Assembly: GCF_009363435.1 (NCBI RefSeq)
Contig: NZ_CP045354.1
Coordinates: forward strand, 2,818,501 to 2,882,500
DNA from: Labrenzia sp. THAF82
GTDB lineage: Bacteria; Pseudomonadota; Alphaproteobacteria; Rhizobiales; Stappiaceae
Direction: 5' to 3'
Length of the DNA stretch: 64,000 nt
This document shows positions 42,881 through 53,094 of this stretch, piece after piece. The position numbers were made by a program, and so were the translations under genes. Position 1 is the first letter of the stretch; each line of letters opens with the position of its first letter. The notes below the pieces were generated by a model that worked only from the letters and a program-made list of their open reading frames with translations, was not told the origin of the DNA and made no database searches.

Positions 42881-42916
42881 TGAACCTGGAATGCTGGACT
42901 GAATGCGTTACTCAGG

Positions 42917-43819
42917 CTAACGCGGAGGGCACAAGATGACATCCTGGCCGGACTCCAGATCGAACCCCACACAGTCCGGCCCCGCGCCTTTTTCAAGTTC
43001 GAAACGCTTCAGGACTGGAGCAGAAAGCTCTATCTTGCTGAATTCCTTCAGCTGGCCACTCTCAATTCCCACGACGCGCAATTGGCGCAGATTGTCTGAC
43101 GGAACGACCAGTTCCGGTCTGCTGTCTCCTGTCCATGAAATGTCAGCGGAGAGATCCTGGTGCCGAGATCCGATCTTGTGGTTGGAGAAGCCAGGAAGTG
43201 ATGCAATCGGCGTGAGTTCTTTGCCCTGCCATTCCAGAAGGTAGAGTGTTCCCCCAATGTGGGGTGTCTCGACATAGGCAATTTGTTGCGAGCCGGTTCC
43301 GGCGTAATCTGCAATGCCGGCAATGTTCAGCCACCTGTTGGCGCGGCCAATCGGTTCATTGTTTGCCAGTTCCACCAGCGCATTGCCTCGAACGCCGTAA
43401 ATCGCGACGCTGCCACCGCCATTTTGATATGACTTGATGGTGATGATCTCAGGCTGGCCATCTCCGTCCAAGTCGACAATCCGGGGTGTACGGTCCTCGA
43501 AAACTTGCGCCCTTGGAAGGATGAGAGAGTATTTCCGCCCGTCGCGAAAAGCGACGTGCAAGGCTCCGGCTTCGATAGCGTCGCCCAGGATGTTGTGGCG
43601 ATATCGATCGGTGGGGGATCCATACCAGGCCGCGATTGATTGGCCGTCGGGTGTCGTATGGAGCGCAAATTCACCATCGGGCAATCCGCGATCAGGCTTT
43701 GTCTGTTGTCCGTTCCAAACGGCCTCGGGCAAGGCTGATACCGTGCCGGCACTCACGGGAGAAGCGTAAAATCCCGCCGAAATCATCAAAAATGCGAAAG
43801 AAGCAATAAGTTGCTGCAT
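42917..43819 (-). CDS. VCBS/FG-GAP repeat secreted protein
   Basis: A 300-residue exported protein with signal peptide (residues 1-24, ending SPVSAGT) and beta-propeller-like repeats; DLDGDGQPEIITIKSY is a calcium-binding FG-GAP/VCBS motif, and IAGIADYAGTGSQQIAYVE and DISWTGDSRPELVVPSD look like degenerate repeats. Likely periplasmic. It ends in a Cys pair (DCVGFD and ILCPP). Function unknown. Confidence 0.85.
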   Translation of the reverse strand: MQQLIASFAFLMISAGFYASPVSAGTVSALPEAVWNGQQTKPDRGLPDGEFALHTTPDGQSIAAWYGSPTDRYRHNILGDAIEAGALHVAFRDGRKYSLILPRAQVFEDRTPRIVDLDGDGQPEIITIKSYQNGGGSVAIYGVRGNALVELANNEPIGRANRWLNIAGIADYAGTGSQQIAYVETPHIGGTLYLLEWQGKELTPIASLPGFSNHKIGSRHQDLSADISWTGDSRPELVVPSDNLRQLRVVGIESGQLKEFSKIELSAPVLKRFELEKGAGPDCVGFDLESGQDVILCPPR

Positions 43820-43841
43820 TAATCAATTACTCTCTTGTTAT

Positions 43842-44654
43842 TCATTCCGCCGCAGTTGACCCAGCAACTGCGGCCGGAGTGCCTGCCGCCAGAAGGCAGT
43901 TTTGAGTGGTCTCGTCCATCGGAACCATCATTTCTATGGTCATGCCTTCAATGACCGCATCCTGAACCGATGCGAGCTGACCCAACAAGGATGTCACACG
44001 AAGTCGACTTCCGTCTGGCCCCATGAATTCGACAGGGACAAATACTGGAACATCTTCGCGAAAGGTTTCGTCCAATCCATCAAGGATGCCGCTGGCATGA
44101 GCCTCTTCAAGAAGATCGGCGAGCGCCGGATCCTCTGCGGCTTCACGGTAGAGTCTGGCGGCGAAGATCGGCGCTGCTTCCTTCCAATTTAAAACCCTTT
44201 CCCGAAAGGCGGGCGACAGGAAGATCTTGAACAGATTGGCAGGCTGGTTTTGTAACTCCGTCAGGCCAGCCAGGAACAGTTTTCCAGCCGTGTTGGAGCG
44301 CAGGATGGTCCAGCGTTTGTCCAGCACGAAAGCCGGAAACGGCCAATTGGCAAGAAGACGGGTTTCAATGAGGTCCAGTGCCTCAACAACATCGGGCGAA
44401 TTTTCCGCGCGGCACTTGTAAGGGCTCGAAAAACCAGCGGTTTCATAGAGGATCTGACTGCGTCCAACGGGCAGGGCAAGCTCGCGTTCGATCCGTTGGA
44501 TCATGTAGCGGCTGGGGTGTGCACGTCCGGTTTCAAGAAAGGAGACATGACGCTGTGTGGAGCCGATCCGTCCGGCAAACTCGACTTGTGACAGGCCACG
44601 TTCACGACGCAAGGATTTGAGTGAATTGCCAAAAGCTGGGCTTTGCACATTCAT
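43842..44654 (-). CDS. XRE-family regulator with MmyB-like ligand-binding domain
   Basis: A 270-residue protein: helix-turn-helix at residues 8-65 (LKSLRRERGLSQVEFAGRIGSTQRHVSFLETGR), then a MmyB-type (MLTR_LBD) domain that can bind fatty acids, with the signature WPFPAFVLDKRWTILRSN. It is divergent from a MAPEG membrane protein gene. The intergenic region has a perfect inverted repeat at 44703-44719, likely its operator. Confidence 0.9.
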   Translation of the reverse strand: MNVQSPAFGNSLKSLRRERGLSQVEFAGRIGSTQRHVSFLETGRAHPSRYMIQRIERELALPVGRSQILYETAGFSSPYKCRAENSPDVVEALDLIETRLLANWPFPAFVLDKRWTILRSNTAGKLFLAGLTELQNQPANLFKIFLSPAFRERVLNWKEAAPIFAARLYREAAEDPALADLLEEAHASGILDGLDETFREDVPVFVPVEFMGPDGSRLRVTSLLGQLASVQDAVIEGMTIEMMVPMDETTQNCLLAAGTPAAVAGSTAAE

Positions 44655-44702
44655 TGATCATACCGCCAGGTAGCAAGTGCCATTGTTGGGTCGCATCCGA
44701 AT

Positions 44703-44719
44703 ATTCCCTCCAAGGGAAT
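44703..44719. promoter_or_regulatory. Candidate operator of the MmyB-like regulator
   Basis: ATTCCCT-CCA-AGGGAAT is a perfect seven-base inverted repeat. A second small repeat, TACC-GCCA-GGTA, lies at 44661-44672. Both sit in the 133-base divergent promoter. Confidence 0.55.
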
Positions 44720-44787
44720 TGCTGCGGATTGAAGAAAATTTAGGTTTGCCAGAGATCCCACGCAATACACGAACTCCGGAGGTCGTA

Positions 44788-45171
44788 ATGACGACATGGA
44801 TCTTGGCTGTTCTCCTGCTTTATCTGGCACAGATTTACTTCAGCGCTTTGTTTTTGCTGCCTTATGTCACCATTTCGCAAATCGTTGGCGGACGGGACGA
44901 GATGCCGGAGCGTGGTAAAATTGCAGGCAGAGCAGACCGCGCCCTTTCCAATCTGAAGGAAAATCTGCCCTTCTTTCTGACGCTTGGAGTTTTGGCTCTG
45001 ATTGTGCCCGGAGCCGATGTTGATCAGGCGACTTTCGGGGCGAGCCTCTTCTTCTTGGCGCGTCTCGCCTATTTGCCGCTTTACATCAGCGGCATCCCCT
45101 TCCTGAGGTCACTAGCATATATCGCCGGGCTTGGAGGCAATGTGATCATGGGACTGGCAGTTATCGGCTGA
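44788..45171 (+). CDS. MAPEG family membrane protein
   Basis: A 127-residue protein with four hydrophobic helices. GRADRALSNLKENLPFFL is the MAPEG signature between the first and second helices; LPLYISGIPFLRSLAY follows. MAPEG proteins handle glutathione conjugates or eicosanoid-like lipids in eukaryotes; bacterial roles are poorly known. GGAGG precedes the ATG at 44788, so the long upstream frame from 44677 is rejected. It is probably controlled by the divergent XRE regulator. Confidence 0.88.
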   Translation: MTTWILAVLLLYLAQIYFSALFLLPYVTISQIVGGRDEMPERGKIAGRADRALSNLKENLPFFLTLGVLALIVPGADVDQATFGASLFFLARLAYLPLYISGIPFLRSLAYIAGLGGNVIMGLAVIG

Positions 45172-45178
45172 CGATCCT

Positions 45179-45197
45179 CGAGCGCCGCAGGCGCTCG
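45179..45197. terminator. Hairpin between MAPEG and msrB genes
   Basis: CGAGCGCC and GGCGCTCG form a perfect stem with a GCA loop, eight bases after the MAPEG stop. Only a short T run follows. Confidence 0.55.
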
Positions 45198-45222
45198 ATT
45201 TCCGTCAATTGCAAGGAACCTG

Positions 45223-45687
45223 TCAGCTGCTTTCTGTTTCTTCTTCGGAAACGGCCGATGGAGGCCTGCCACCATGGATGAAATTCATGGCATGTCCATT
45301 GAGGCAATATCTCAAACCTGTTGGAGGCGGGCCATCGGGGAAAACATGACCAAGGTGAGCGTCGCATTGTGCGCAACGGATTTCCGTTCGAACCATGCCG
45401 TGCGAACGATCCTCAAGTTCACGGATAGCATCTGTGTGAACGGCTTCAAAGAAGCTTGGCCAACCGCAGCCTGCATCGAATTTGGTATCTGACATGAACA
45501 GCGGGGCATCGCAGCAGATGCAATCGTACCGGCCGATCAGCTTGTTGTCCCAATGTGGACCGGTGAACGGGCGTTCCGTCCCGGATTGCCGCGTGACATA
45601 AAACTGTTCCGGCGTCAGCTGGTCCATCCATTCCGCGGTGGTTTTTCTCACCTTTGGTACATCTTGTCGCGTAGTCCTGTCGCTCAT
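45223..45687 (-). CDS. msrB: Peptide methionine-R-sulfoxide reductase
   Basis: A 154-residue enzyme that reduces the R epimer of methionine sulfoxide in proteins. The zinc site is C-x-x-C twice (CICC and CAQC), GCGWPSFF is the conserved central motif, and the catalytic Cys is in [12 protein letters not shown]. The usual N-S-A/x-x after that Cys is replaced by NGHAMNF, a known variant group. No signal peptide, so cytosolic. It stands alone. Confidence 0.94.
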   Translation of the reverse strand: MSDRTTRQDVPKVRKTTAEWMDQLTPEQFYVTRQSGTERPFTGPHWDNKLIGRYDCICCDAPLFMSDTKFDAGCGWPSFFEAVHTDAIRELEDRSHGMVRTEIRCAQCDAHLGHVFPDGPPPTGLRYCLNGHAMNFIHGGRPPSAVSEEETESS

Positions 45688-45771
45688 TTCCCGTTTCCCA
45701 CCGTTGCCTTTGCCACGAAAATAGGGGCCGAAGTTGGCCTCGGCAAGTCATCTGAAGATTGCTAAGCGACA

Positions 45772-46749
45772 CTATTTTGTTAGGTAATTCATCACCGTCT
45801 TGACGCGGTTTCCGCCTTCTTGGCGGGCCTGGAAAACGCAGCTTTCCGCTGCGGCCAGAATGTATTCAGAACTTTCCGAAACTCCTGTCTGTTCAGGAAC
45901 AGTGCATGCGGCCCCCACCGATGCGGTAACAATGCCATTGCCCGCCTTGTTGTCGGCGTTCGGTATGCCAAGGTCTTGGATCGCCTGGTGGATATATGCG
46001 CTGATCGTCTCAACACCCATCTCATGTGTTCTTGGTAAGAGCAATGAAAACTCCGAAGTGGCCGTGCGTGCGGCAACATCGGCAGGCCTTCTGGCAGTTT
46101 CTTTCAGGGTGTTGGCTACCTTCGCCAGGCAAGTCTCCGCAGCATCGGAACCATAGTGCTCCGCGATTGCGTCAAACCGGTCGAGGGACACCTTGATCAG
46201 ACTGGTGTGGGTCTGTTCGCGCAGCGCTATGGCCCATTCTCGCTGGAGGCTGTCCTCAAATGCCCGTCGGTTGAACAGGCCGGTCAGCGGATCGGTTTGC
46301 GAAGCGGCTTCGAGTTGGCTCTCCAGTTCCTTTTGCCTGGCGATGTTCCTGAAAAAGACGGCATAGGCCTCTGGTGTGCCACTCTCGTCTCGAAGGATGT
46401 GGCTGCTGACTTCAGTCCAGACAAGTGGCCCGAAAGCAGTGCGAAGTTGAAGGCTTGCAAGAGGCAAGGGCGCGGCAAACCCTGCGGTGCCTGACAGGAT
46501 ATGATGGAGCAATTCAGCATCACTGTTCGAAGCATCGACATAGACAATGTCACGCAATTGCTCCGGGAGCTTTTCCGCGCTCCAGCCAAAAAGACGCTCT
46601 GCTGCAGGCGAAATGAAAACTGGAGTGCCATCCGATGTCAGGACAACCAGGGCATCGTTGCTGAGTTTTAAAAGTGCTTCAAAGTCGAGGTTGGACGGTC
46701 GGATCAAATCCGTTGCCGACGAAAGACCTTTGTTGTCGTCTAGCGCCAT
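45772..46749 (-). CDS. PAS-GGDEF protein with degenerate active site
   Basis: A 325-residue cytosolic protein with a PAS domain (about residues 20-135) and a GGDEF domain (about 155-320). The metal-binding strand VSLDRFD is present, but the catalytic GGDEF is replaced by ATSEF (residues 230-234), and RTATSEF keeps only the Glu-Phe end. Diguanylate cyclase activity is therefore unlikely; it may bind GTP or partner other cyclases as a regulator. No EAL domain. The gene is divergent from mrpA. Confidence 0.85.
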   Translation of the reverse strand: MALDDNKGLSSATDLIRPSNLDFEALLKLSNDALVVLTSDGTPVFISPAAERLFGWSAEKLPEQLRDIVYVDASNSDAELLHHILSGTAGFAAPLPLASLQLRTAFGPLVWTEVSSHILRDESGTPEAYAVFFRNIARQKELESQLEAASQTDPLTGLFNRRAFEDSLQREWAIALREQTHTSLIKVSLDRFDAIAEHYGSDAAETCLAKVANTLKETARRPADVAARTATSEFSLLLPRTHEMGVETISAYIHQAIQDLGIPNADNKAGNGIVTASVGAACTVPEQTGVSESSEYILAAAESCVFQARQEGGNRVKTVMNYLTK

Positions 46750-47151
46750 TGTTGCCTCGCTCAGAATTCTGGTGGCAATTTAGAACTGAACGGTATTCAG
46801 ACTTCGAAATCAAGTGTTCTGAACAGTTTCTTGCGCACCTCACACTATCGGATAGAGAATTGGCTCCGTTCATCGACACCGGGCACCATGCTTTCGCGTC
46901 CTGTGACCTGTCAATTTGGCTTAAGCGGCTGGTCTCCCAGTTAGGCTTTTACGGTAGAACTACCAGCTTGGTTGGCAACTAAACGAAAAAATACGCCTCT
47001 AAACACGTGAAAATCGTATCTGGAACGCTTGAAACGCAGTATCGCTTGCCTAAGACATGTCATAACTCTTCCTGACCGCTATTATCTTGCGGACTGGGAA
47101 TTGATTCGAAGTCATATGTCCCGCCGATTTAGTTTGTGATGAAAGATCACC
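46750..47151. other. Intergenic region in front of mrpA
   Basis: About 400 bases between divergent genes. Immediately before mrpA is GTGAT-GAAAG-ATCAC (47136-47150), a hairpin that would hold the weak ribosome site GAAAG in its loop. No other structure or small ORF with a ribosome site was seen. Confidence 0.45.
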
Positions 47152-49536
47152 ATGACGCCAGCAGCGATCGACGACACCACACTTTACGCCGTTCTGGCGC
47201 CATTTGCGGCCGCCGTGGTTGCCCCGATCCTGACGCGCTGGTTCAAACACAATGCAGCCTGGCCACTGGCAATTGTTCCGGGGTTGATCTTTCTGCACTT
47301 CGCCGGGTTCATTGGACCCGTTTCCGAAGGCCAGACATTTGTTGCCTCCATGGCCTGGGCTCCCAGTTACGGGGTGAATTTCTCTGTCTATGTTGACGGG
47401 TTGTCGACGCTGTTCGCTCTGCTGATTTCTGGCATCGGCACGTTCATCATCCTTTATGCGGGCGGGTATCTGAAAGGGCACCCTCAGCAGGGGCGCTTCT
47501 TTTCTTTCCTGTTTATGTTCATGGGCGCGATGCTCGGGCTGGTGCTTTGCAACAACTTGATTTCGTTGTTCATTTTCTGGGAGCTAACCTCAATCACGTC
47601 GTTCCTCCTGATCGGGTTCGATCACTTGAGAGCGGCGTCTCGACGCGCCGCTGTTCAGGCGCTTGTGGTGACCGGCGGGGGCGGGCTTGTGCTCCTGGCA
47701 GGCTTTATCGTGATCATCAATGCGACCGGCGAAATCGAGATGTCGGTACTGTTGTCGTCGCCCGACATTATCAAGGACAGCGGCCTGTATGTTCCGATTT
47801 TCCTGCTCGTTCTCGGTGGAGCCTTTACGAAGTCGGCGCAGTTTCCGTTCCATTTCTGGCTACCCAACGCCATGGAAGCACCGACGCCGGTTTCGGCGTA
47901 TCTGCACTCCGCGACGATGGTCAAGGCCGGTGTCTACCTGCTGATGCGGGTTCATCCACTGCTCGGAGATACCGCGCTTTGGACAACGGTTCTGCCGCTC
48001 TTCGGTGGGATAACGCTTCTGGTCGGTACGATCCTTGCGGTCCGCATGACGGACCTGAAGCTGATGTTGGCCTATACGACCGTTGCATCACTCGGTCTTC
48101 TTGTCATGTTAACCGGCACGAGCCACGAAAAAGCCCTTGAAGGAGCAGTGCTCTATCTGCTCGCGCATTCGTTGTTCAAAGGTGCGCTTTTCATGGTGGC
48201 GGGCACCATCGATCATGAAGCTGGAACGCGAGATATCACCAAGCTCGGCGGGTTGCGCTCGGCGATGCCGATAACCTTTGTGGCAGCATGCCTTGCCGCA
48301 CTTTCCATGGCCGGCTTGCCGCCGTTTATCGGTTTTATTGCAAAGGAAGTGCTTTACTACGGAACCTGGGGCTGGCTGGAACTGGGGCTGCCGATCACCG
48401 TGACGGCCGTAGTCGGCAATTCGCTAATGCTGGTGATCGCTGCTGCCGTTGCCATCAAGCCATTTTTCGGGCCCAAGGTCGACACCCCGAAACATGCGCA
48501 CGAAGGACCCGTCCTCCTGTTCGCCGGACCGGTTTTCTTGTCGGTGACCGGTCTCGGGTTGGCGTTGATTGCGCACACAACAGGCGTGCTATTCGTTGGC
48601 CCGACGCTCTCGTCTTTGCTGGGTGAATTCAAAAGCATCGATCTGCACTTGTGGCCGACCAAGATCAACGCGCCGCTGATCCTGTCAGTGATCACGATCG
48701 GCCTCGGTATTGCTCTGTTCACTCAGCTCGACCGCTTGCGTGCAATTATCGCAGGTATTCTGGCGGCGATCGGCTGGGGCCCAGATAAAGGGTTTGATCA
48801 ATTCGTTTCAGGTGTTGTTGGCTTCTCGGCATGGATAACGCGTCACCTGCAAACCGGGAAAATGCACACTTACATGATGCTGACCTTCGGGTTCACGGCG
48901 CTGGCGGTGCTTTTGCCGGGTTTTCTGACGAACAGCCTGCCGGCCATGCCGAAGATGCCCGAATATCGCTTCTATGAATGGGGCATATTCTTCATTGCGA
49001 TCCTGGGACTGATCGCGGTTCTGATTGCCAAGACGCGCCTGACCGCAATCGTCTCGCTTGGCATCCAAGGGTTCGCAGTCGCGCTGATCTTCATGATGTT
49101 CGGCGCACCCGATCTGTCGTTTACCCAATTCATGGTGGAAACACTGTCCGTCGTCATTCTTGCTCTGGTCATGACGCGGCTCAATCTTTCACCGCGAGAT
49201 CATCGCACAGCTCCCGCAGCTCTCGGCACGGGTGTTATCGCTGCTGCGGTGGGGCTCGGGCTGACGCTGACATTGCTTGCCATTACCCAGCAGCCGTTTG
49301 ACAGCCGACTGTCGGAATTCTTTACCGAGTACAGCCGCTCGATCGCCCATGGGCGCAACATCGTCAACGTTATCCTGGTGGATTTCCGCGGTGTTGATAC
49401 CCTTGGTGAGATTGCCGTGGTTGTGCTTGCAGGGCTTTGTGTGCTCGCTCTGATCCGCGTTCGCACCAAGCCTGAACCGGACTCGGAAGGAAGCGAACCG
49501 GACGTTGTGCAGACCCAGAAAGCGGAGGCACGCTGA
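47152..49536 (+). CDS. mrpA: Mrp Na+/H+ antiporter subunit A
   Basis: A 794-residue inner-membrane protein, NuoL-like in its first 500 residues ([17 protein letters not shown] and the [20 protein letters not shown] segment) with an added C-terminal domain of further helices. MrpA and MrpD are the ion-translocating subunits. It is the first of seven genes that run tail to head; its stop overlaps the mrpB start by one base. Separate MrpA and MrpB proteins mark the group 1 Mrp arrangement. ATG 47152 follows a small hairpin. Confidence 0.96.
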   Translation: MTPAAIDDTTLYAVLAPFAAAVVAPILTRWFKHNAAWPLAIVPGLIFLHFAGFIGPVSEGQTFVASMAWAPSYGVNFSVYVDGLSTLFALLISGIGTFIILYAGGYLKGHPQQGRFFSFLFMFMGAMLGLVLCNNLISLFIFWELTSITSFLLIGFDHLRAASRRAAVQALVVTGGGGLVLLAGFIVIINATGEIEMSVLLSSPDIIKDSGLYVPIFLLVLGGAFTKSAQFPFHFWLPNAMEAPTPVSAYLHSATMVKAGVYLLMRVHPLLGDTALWTTVLPLFGGITLLVGTILAVRMTDLKLMLAYTTVASLGLLVMLTGTSHEKALEGAVLYLLAHSLFKGALFMVAGTIDHEAGTRDITKLGGLRSAMPITFVAACLAALSMAGLPPFIGFIAKEVLYYGTWGWLELGLPITVTAVVGNSLMLVIAAAVAIKPFFGPKVDTPKHAHEGPVLLFAGPVFLSVTGLGLALIAHTTGVLFVGPTLSSLLGEFKSIDLHLWPTKINAPLILSVITIGLGIALFTQLDRLRAIIAGILAAIGWGPDKGFDQFVSGVVGFSAWITRHLQTGKMHTYMMLTFGFTALAVLLPGFLTNSLPAMPKMPEYRFYEWGIFFIAILGLIAVLIAKTRLTAIVSLGIQGFAVALIFMMFGAPDLSFTQFMVETLSVVILALVMTRLNLSPRDHRTAPAALGTGVIAAAVGLGLTLTLLAITQQPFDSRLSEFFTEYSRSIAHGRNIVNVILVDFRGVDTLGEIAVVVLAGLCVLALIRVRTKPEPDSEGSEPDVVQTQKAEAR

Positions 49537-49955
49537 TGCGCACGATAATTTTCCGCACAATTGCACCTTACCTGACTGCGCTCATGGTTCTTTTCTCGAT
49601 CTTCGTGCTGCTGCGCGGCCACAATGAGCCGGGGGGAGGGTTCATCGGTGGGCTGATCGCTGCCTCGGCATTGGCAATCTTCGGTATCGCTTGCGGCGTT
49701 GCATCTGTGCGCCGTGCCATTGTGTTTCATCCGATGAGTGTTGCCGGATTTGGTCTCTTTATCGGAGCGCTGGCGGGCACGCTGTCTTTTTTCAAGAACC
49801 AGGCCTTCATGACCAGTCAGTGGCTGATCTTCGATCTCTTTGGAGTTGAGGTTCCCTTGTCCACACCGCTTGTCTTCGACATCGGCGTCTATCTGGTCGT
49901 GGTTGGTGCGATCGGGTCCATTGCCCTTGCTCTTGAAGAAAGGGAGACCGACTGA
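49536..49955 (+). CDS. mrpB: Mrp antiporter subunit B
   Basis: A 139-residue protein with four hydrophobic helices. [13 protein letters not shown] is the MrpB/MnhB signature. Its start shares one base with the mrpA stop and its stop shares one base with the mrpC start, so translation is coupled. MrpB is needed for assembly of the hetero-oligomeric antiporter. Confidence 0.95.
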   Translation: MRTIIFRTIAPYLTALMVLFSIFVLLRGHNEPGGGFIGGLIAASALAIFGIACGVASVRRAIVFHPMSVAGFGLFIGALAGTLSFFKNQAFMTSQWLIFDLFGVEVPLSTPLVFDIGVYLVVVGAIGSIALALEERETD

Positions 49956-50332
49956 TGGAAACAGGTGTTGCGATCCTGATCGGACTGTTTTTTGCGGTGG
50001 CCGTCTACCTGATGCTGTCGAAGCAACTGGTGCGCATGTTGCTCGGCATCGCGATCCTGGGCAATGCGGTCAATATGCTTATTTTTACAAACGGACGCCT
50101 GACCCGCGAGGTTCCGCCTCTCATTCCGGAGCATCTCTATGTTCCGGAAGTTGCTACAGCCAATCCGCTGCCGCAAGCACTCGTGCTGACTGCTATCGTC
50201 ATCTCCTTTTCGTTCTTTGCATTCCTTCTGGTGTTGGCATTTCGGGCCTACCAGGAACTGGGGACGGATGAAGTGAACCGGATGCGCGTCGCCGAACCTG
50301 AAAACGATCAAACTCCGCCGCAAGGGTACTGA
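49955..50332 (+). CDS. mrpC: Mrp antiporter subunit C (NuoK-like)
   Basis: A 125-residue protein with three hydrophobic helices, homologous to NuoK of complex I: LLGIAILGNAVNMLIFTNG contains the conserved region, and DPLPQALVLTAIVI-type sequence appears here as NPLPQALVLTAIVI. It sits between mrpB and mrpD; the gap to mrpD is five bases. Confidence 0.95.
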   Translation: METGVAILIGLFFAVAVYLMLSKQLVRMLLGIAILGNAVNMLIFTNGRLTREVPPLIPEHLYVPEVATANPLPQALVLTAIVISFSFFAFLLVLAFRAYQELGTDEVNRMRVAEPENDQTPPQGY

Positions 50333-50337
50333 GCTTT

Positions 50338-51927
50338 ATGGCTGGTTCATCCGTTTCCGTTGACTATTCAGAAGCCATGGCAACCGCGCCCGTTGCGTCG
50401 GGCGATTGGCTGGTGATCGCTCCGATCCTGATCACCATGCTGGGTGGTGCCGTGTGCCTGATGTTGCGCAAGAACACAGACATACAGGCAAAGATGGGCA
50501 TTGCCTTGCTTGGTTTGCTGGTGCTTGCCTCACTCGGGCTCTTGATAAGGGTGCTGGATCATGGGGTCATAACCATGGTCATGGGCAGTTGGTTGCCACC
50601 ATTCGGTATTGCGCTGACCGCTGATGCCTTGGGCGCGACGCTGACGCTCATCGGTGCGATTGTCGCGTTTTGTGCTGGCGTCTATGGAGCGTCCACCGTC
50701 GACAACACCGGCCGGCGTTACGGGTTTTATCCCTTCCTCTTGTTGTTGATGACGGGTGTCAGTGGCGCGTTCCTGACCGCTGATATCTTCAACCTTTATG
50801 TCTGGTTCGAGGTTCTGCTGATTTCCTCCTACGGACTTCTTGTGCTCGGAAATGACCGAATTCAGCTTGATGGTGCCGTCAAATACGGTGTTCTCAATCT
50901 GGTCGGAACAAACCTGTTCCTGATCGCGACAGGGCTGCTCTATGGGATCTTCGGCACGCTGAATATGGCTGATATCGCCATCAAGGTGGCAGAGCTGGAG
51001 AACCCGGCATCGGGGACACTTGCGACGGTTGCTGCGCTCTACTTCCTTGCCTTCGCAATGAAGGCGGCTGCCTTTCCGGTCAATTTCTGGCTTCCGGCCT
51101 CGTACCATACGCCGAACATTGTGGTCTCGGCCGTCTTTGCTGGGCTTCTGACAAAGGTTGGGGTCTACGCGCTGATCCGTGTATTTGTCCTGATCCTGCC
51201 AGAGTCGCGCATTTTTATGGCCGATGTTATCGGATGGGTGGCAATCGTGACGCTTCTAACGGGCGCAATTGGAGCGCTCGCGCAAAGCGAAGTACGCCGC
51301 TTGCTGGGCTATCTGGTGATCGCGGGGATCGGCTCCATGCTTGCCGGAGTGGCGGTCGGGTCTGTTCTGGCTGTCTCCGGGGCGATCTTTTACGCGGTCC
51401 ATTCAATCATCGTCATGACAGCCCTATATATGGCGTCGGGTATCATGAACCTGATGGGAGGTTCCTATGATCTGCGCAAACTTGGCGGCCTCTACCAGAA
51501 AAACGTGGCCTTTGCGGGCGTTTTCCTTGTGCTTGTCTTTGCCGTTTCCGGACTGCCGCCGTTTTCCGGCTTCTGGCCGAAAGTGATTTTGGTCGATGCT
51601 GCCTTCCAGGATGGGCGCGCCTGGCTGGGAGCAGCCATATTGATCAGCGGTTTCCTGACAACGCTTGCCATGGGCCGCGTTTGGATCTTTGCATTCTGGC
51701 GTGGTGGGCCGGAAGGAACGCCCGATGGGCAAACCGCACCGTCAGTCGTTGCTGATACGTCTCAGTTGACCGGCGCGGCTGTTTGGCTGCCGCTGGGAAT
51801 TTTGACCGCGCTCATCATCTATTTCGGCTTGCAGCCAGAATGGATGCTGGAACTATCGACACAAGGCGCCAGCGGTGTCGTCGATCCGCTCGGCTATGTC
51901 CGCTCAGTCTTTGGAGGTGAGGGATGA
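50338..51927 (+). CDS. mrpD: Mrp antiporter subunit D (NuoN/L-like)
   Basis: A 529-residue protein with about fourteen helices of the NuoL/M/N fold. Conserved features are VWFEVLLISSYGLLVLG with the key Glu, and FPVNFWLPASYHTPNIVVSAVFAGLLTKVGVYAL. Contributes to proton translocation. The first 22 residues are hydrophilic. Four-base overlap with mrpE follows. Confidence 0.95.
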   Translation: MAGSSVSVDYSEAMATAPVASGDWLVIAPILITMLGGAVCLMLRKNTDIQAKMGIALLGLLVLASLGLLIRVLDHGVITMVMGSWLPPFGIALTADALGATLTLIGAIVAFCAGVYGASTVDNTGRRYGFYPFLLLLMTGVSGAFLTADIFNLYVWFEVLLISSYGLLVLGNDRIQLDGAVKYGVLNLVGTNLFLIATGLLYGIFGTLNMADIAIKVAELENPASGTLATVAALYFLAFAMKAAAFPVNFWLPASYHTPNIVVSAVFAGLLTKVGVYALIRVFVLILPESRIFMADVIGWVAIVTLLTGAIGALAQSEVRRLLGYLVIAGIGSMLAGVAVGSVLAVSGAIFYAVHSIIVMTALYMASGIMNLMGGSYDLRKLGGLYQKNVAFAGVFLVLVFAVSGLPPFSGFWPKVILVDAAFQDGRAWLGAAILISGFLTTLAMGRVWIFAFWRGGPEGTPDGQTAPSVVADTSQLTGAAVWLPLGILTALIIYFGLQPEWMLELSTQGASGVVDPLGYVRSVFGGEG

Positions 51928-52400
51928 CTGGTCTCTTTCTCATAAACATCCTGCTTGCACTTGCGTGGGGTGCCGTCTCAGGAAGCTTTTCTGAGGTCAA
52001 TCTGATCTTCGGATTTATTCTCGGGTTCGGTGCGCTTTATCTCATTCGCGAACAGGTCGGGACCGCCGGATATTTTGAAAAAATCATCAAAGGGATCGGG
52101 CTGGCGTTGCTGTTTGTCTCAGAACTGGTCCAGTCTGCCTGGCGTGTTGCCACGATCGTGCTGCGACCGCGTATCGAATTGCAGCCCGGCATCATCGCAT
52201 TGCCGCTGACAGTCGATCGCGATTTTGAAATCACGATGCTTGCGAACCTCATTACTTTGACGCCGGGTACGCTCTCTGTCGACGTTTCTGACGACAGGCA
52301 AGTGCTTTATATCCACTGCATCGATGTTCCTGATCCGCAGGCGACGATCGATGACATCAAGAATGGCTTCGAGCGCAAGATTCTGGAGGTGTTCAGATGA
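51924..52400 (+). CDS. mrpE: Mrp antiporter subunit E
   Basis: A 158-residue protein with two or three hydrophobic helices then a soluble part ending in LEVFR. The segment [29 protein letters not shown] followed by [16 protein letters not shown] is the MrpE/MnhE signature. ATG overlaps the mrpD stop by four bases and its own stop overlaps mrpF by four. Confidence 0.95.
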   Translation: MTGLFLINILLALAWGAVSGSFSEVNLIFGFILGFGALYLIREQVGTAGYFEKIIKGIGLALLFVSELVQSAWRVATIVLRPRIELQPGIIALPLTVDRDFEITMLANLITLTPGTLSVDVSDDRQVLYIHCIDVPDPQATIDDIKNGFERKILEVFR

Positions 52401-52753
52401 GCTCGCTTGAAAACTTCTCGTCGCAATTTCTGGAATTTTCGGTGCATATCGCGCTCGGATTGCTGACGATATCCTTCGTTGTGATCGTTATCCGCACGGT
52501 CAAGGGGCCCAGCCTTCCGGATCGTGTGGTTGCCCTGGACATGCTTGTTGCAGTCGGCATCGGGTTCATCGCCGCAATTGGTGTTTTGACCGGCTTCTAT
52601 CTTTATATCGACATTGCCATCACGCTTGGGCTCGTTGGTTTTCTCGCAACTGTCGCCTTTGCGCGTTTCGTCTTGAACCGGGGGCTGGCAGGCGATGAGA
52701 CGATCATGGAAGAAGTAGAAGAGAGCATAGAACGCAGGAAGGCTGGACAATGA
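52397..52753 (+). CDS. mrpF: Mrp antiporter subunit F
   Basis: A 118-residue protein with three helices; [18 protein letters not shown] is the conserved MrpF/PhaF motif containing the essential Asp. It has a longer acidic C-terminal tail than most MrpF proteins (about 25 residues rich in Glu). Four-base overlap with mrpG. Confidence 0.95.
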   Translation: MSSLENFSSQFLEFSVHIALGLLTISFVVIVIRTVKGPSLPDRVVALDMLVAVGIGFIAAIGVLTGFYLYIDIAITLGLVGFLATVAFARFVLNRGLAGDETIMEEVEESIERRKAGQ

Positions 52754-53094
52754 CCGCTGTTGTGGAAATTGTGACCGGGTTGATGCTGATCGTCGGCGCG
52801 TCGTTTGCCCTTGTTGCGTCAATTGGTCTTTTGCGCCTGAAAGACGTTTATATGCGCACTCATGCAGCCTCCAAAGCGGGCACTCTCGGCTCGGGTGTGA
52901 TGCTGCTTGCGCTTGCCGTTGATGCTGGCGACCTGGCTGTCGTGACCCGAGCCATCGCCGGTGTTGTGTTCTTCTTGTTGACTGCCCCTATTTCTGCCCA
53001 CTTGTTGGCCAAAGCTGCGTATGCGGCGGGATATCGCCCCTGTGCCGATACAAAAGTGGATGCATTGGCCGAAATCATGCGGCCAAAGGGATAA
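52750..53094 (+). CDS. mrpG: Mrp antiporter subunit G
   Basis: A 114-residue protein with three helices. [20 protein letters not shown] is the MrpG/MnhG/PhaG signature. It ends the operon; no terminator hairpin with a T run is visible downstream, so the transcript end is not defined here. Confidence 0.95.
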   Translation: MTAVVEIVTGLMLIVGASFALVASIGLLRLKDVYMRTHAASKAGTLGSGVMLLALAVDAGDLAVVTRAIAGVVFFLLTAPISAHLLAKAAYAAGYRPCADTKVDALAEIMRPKG

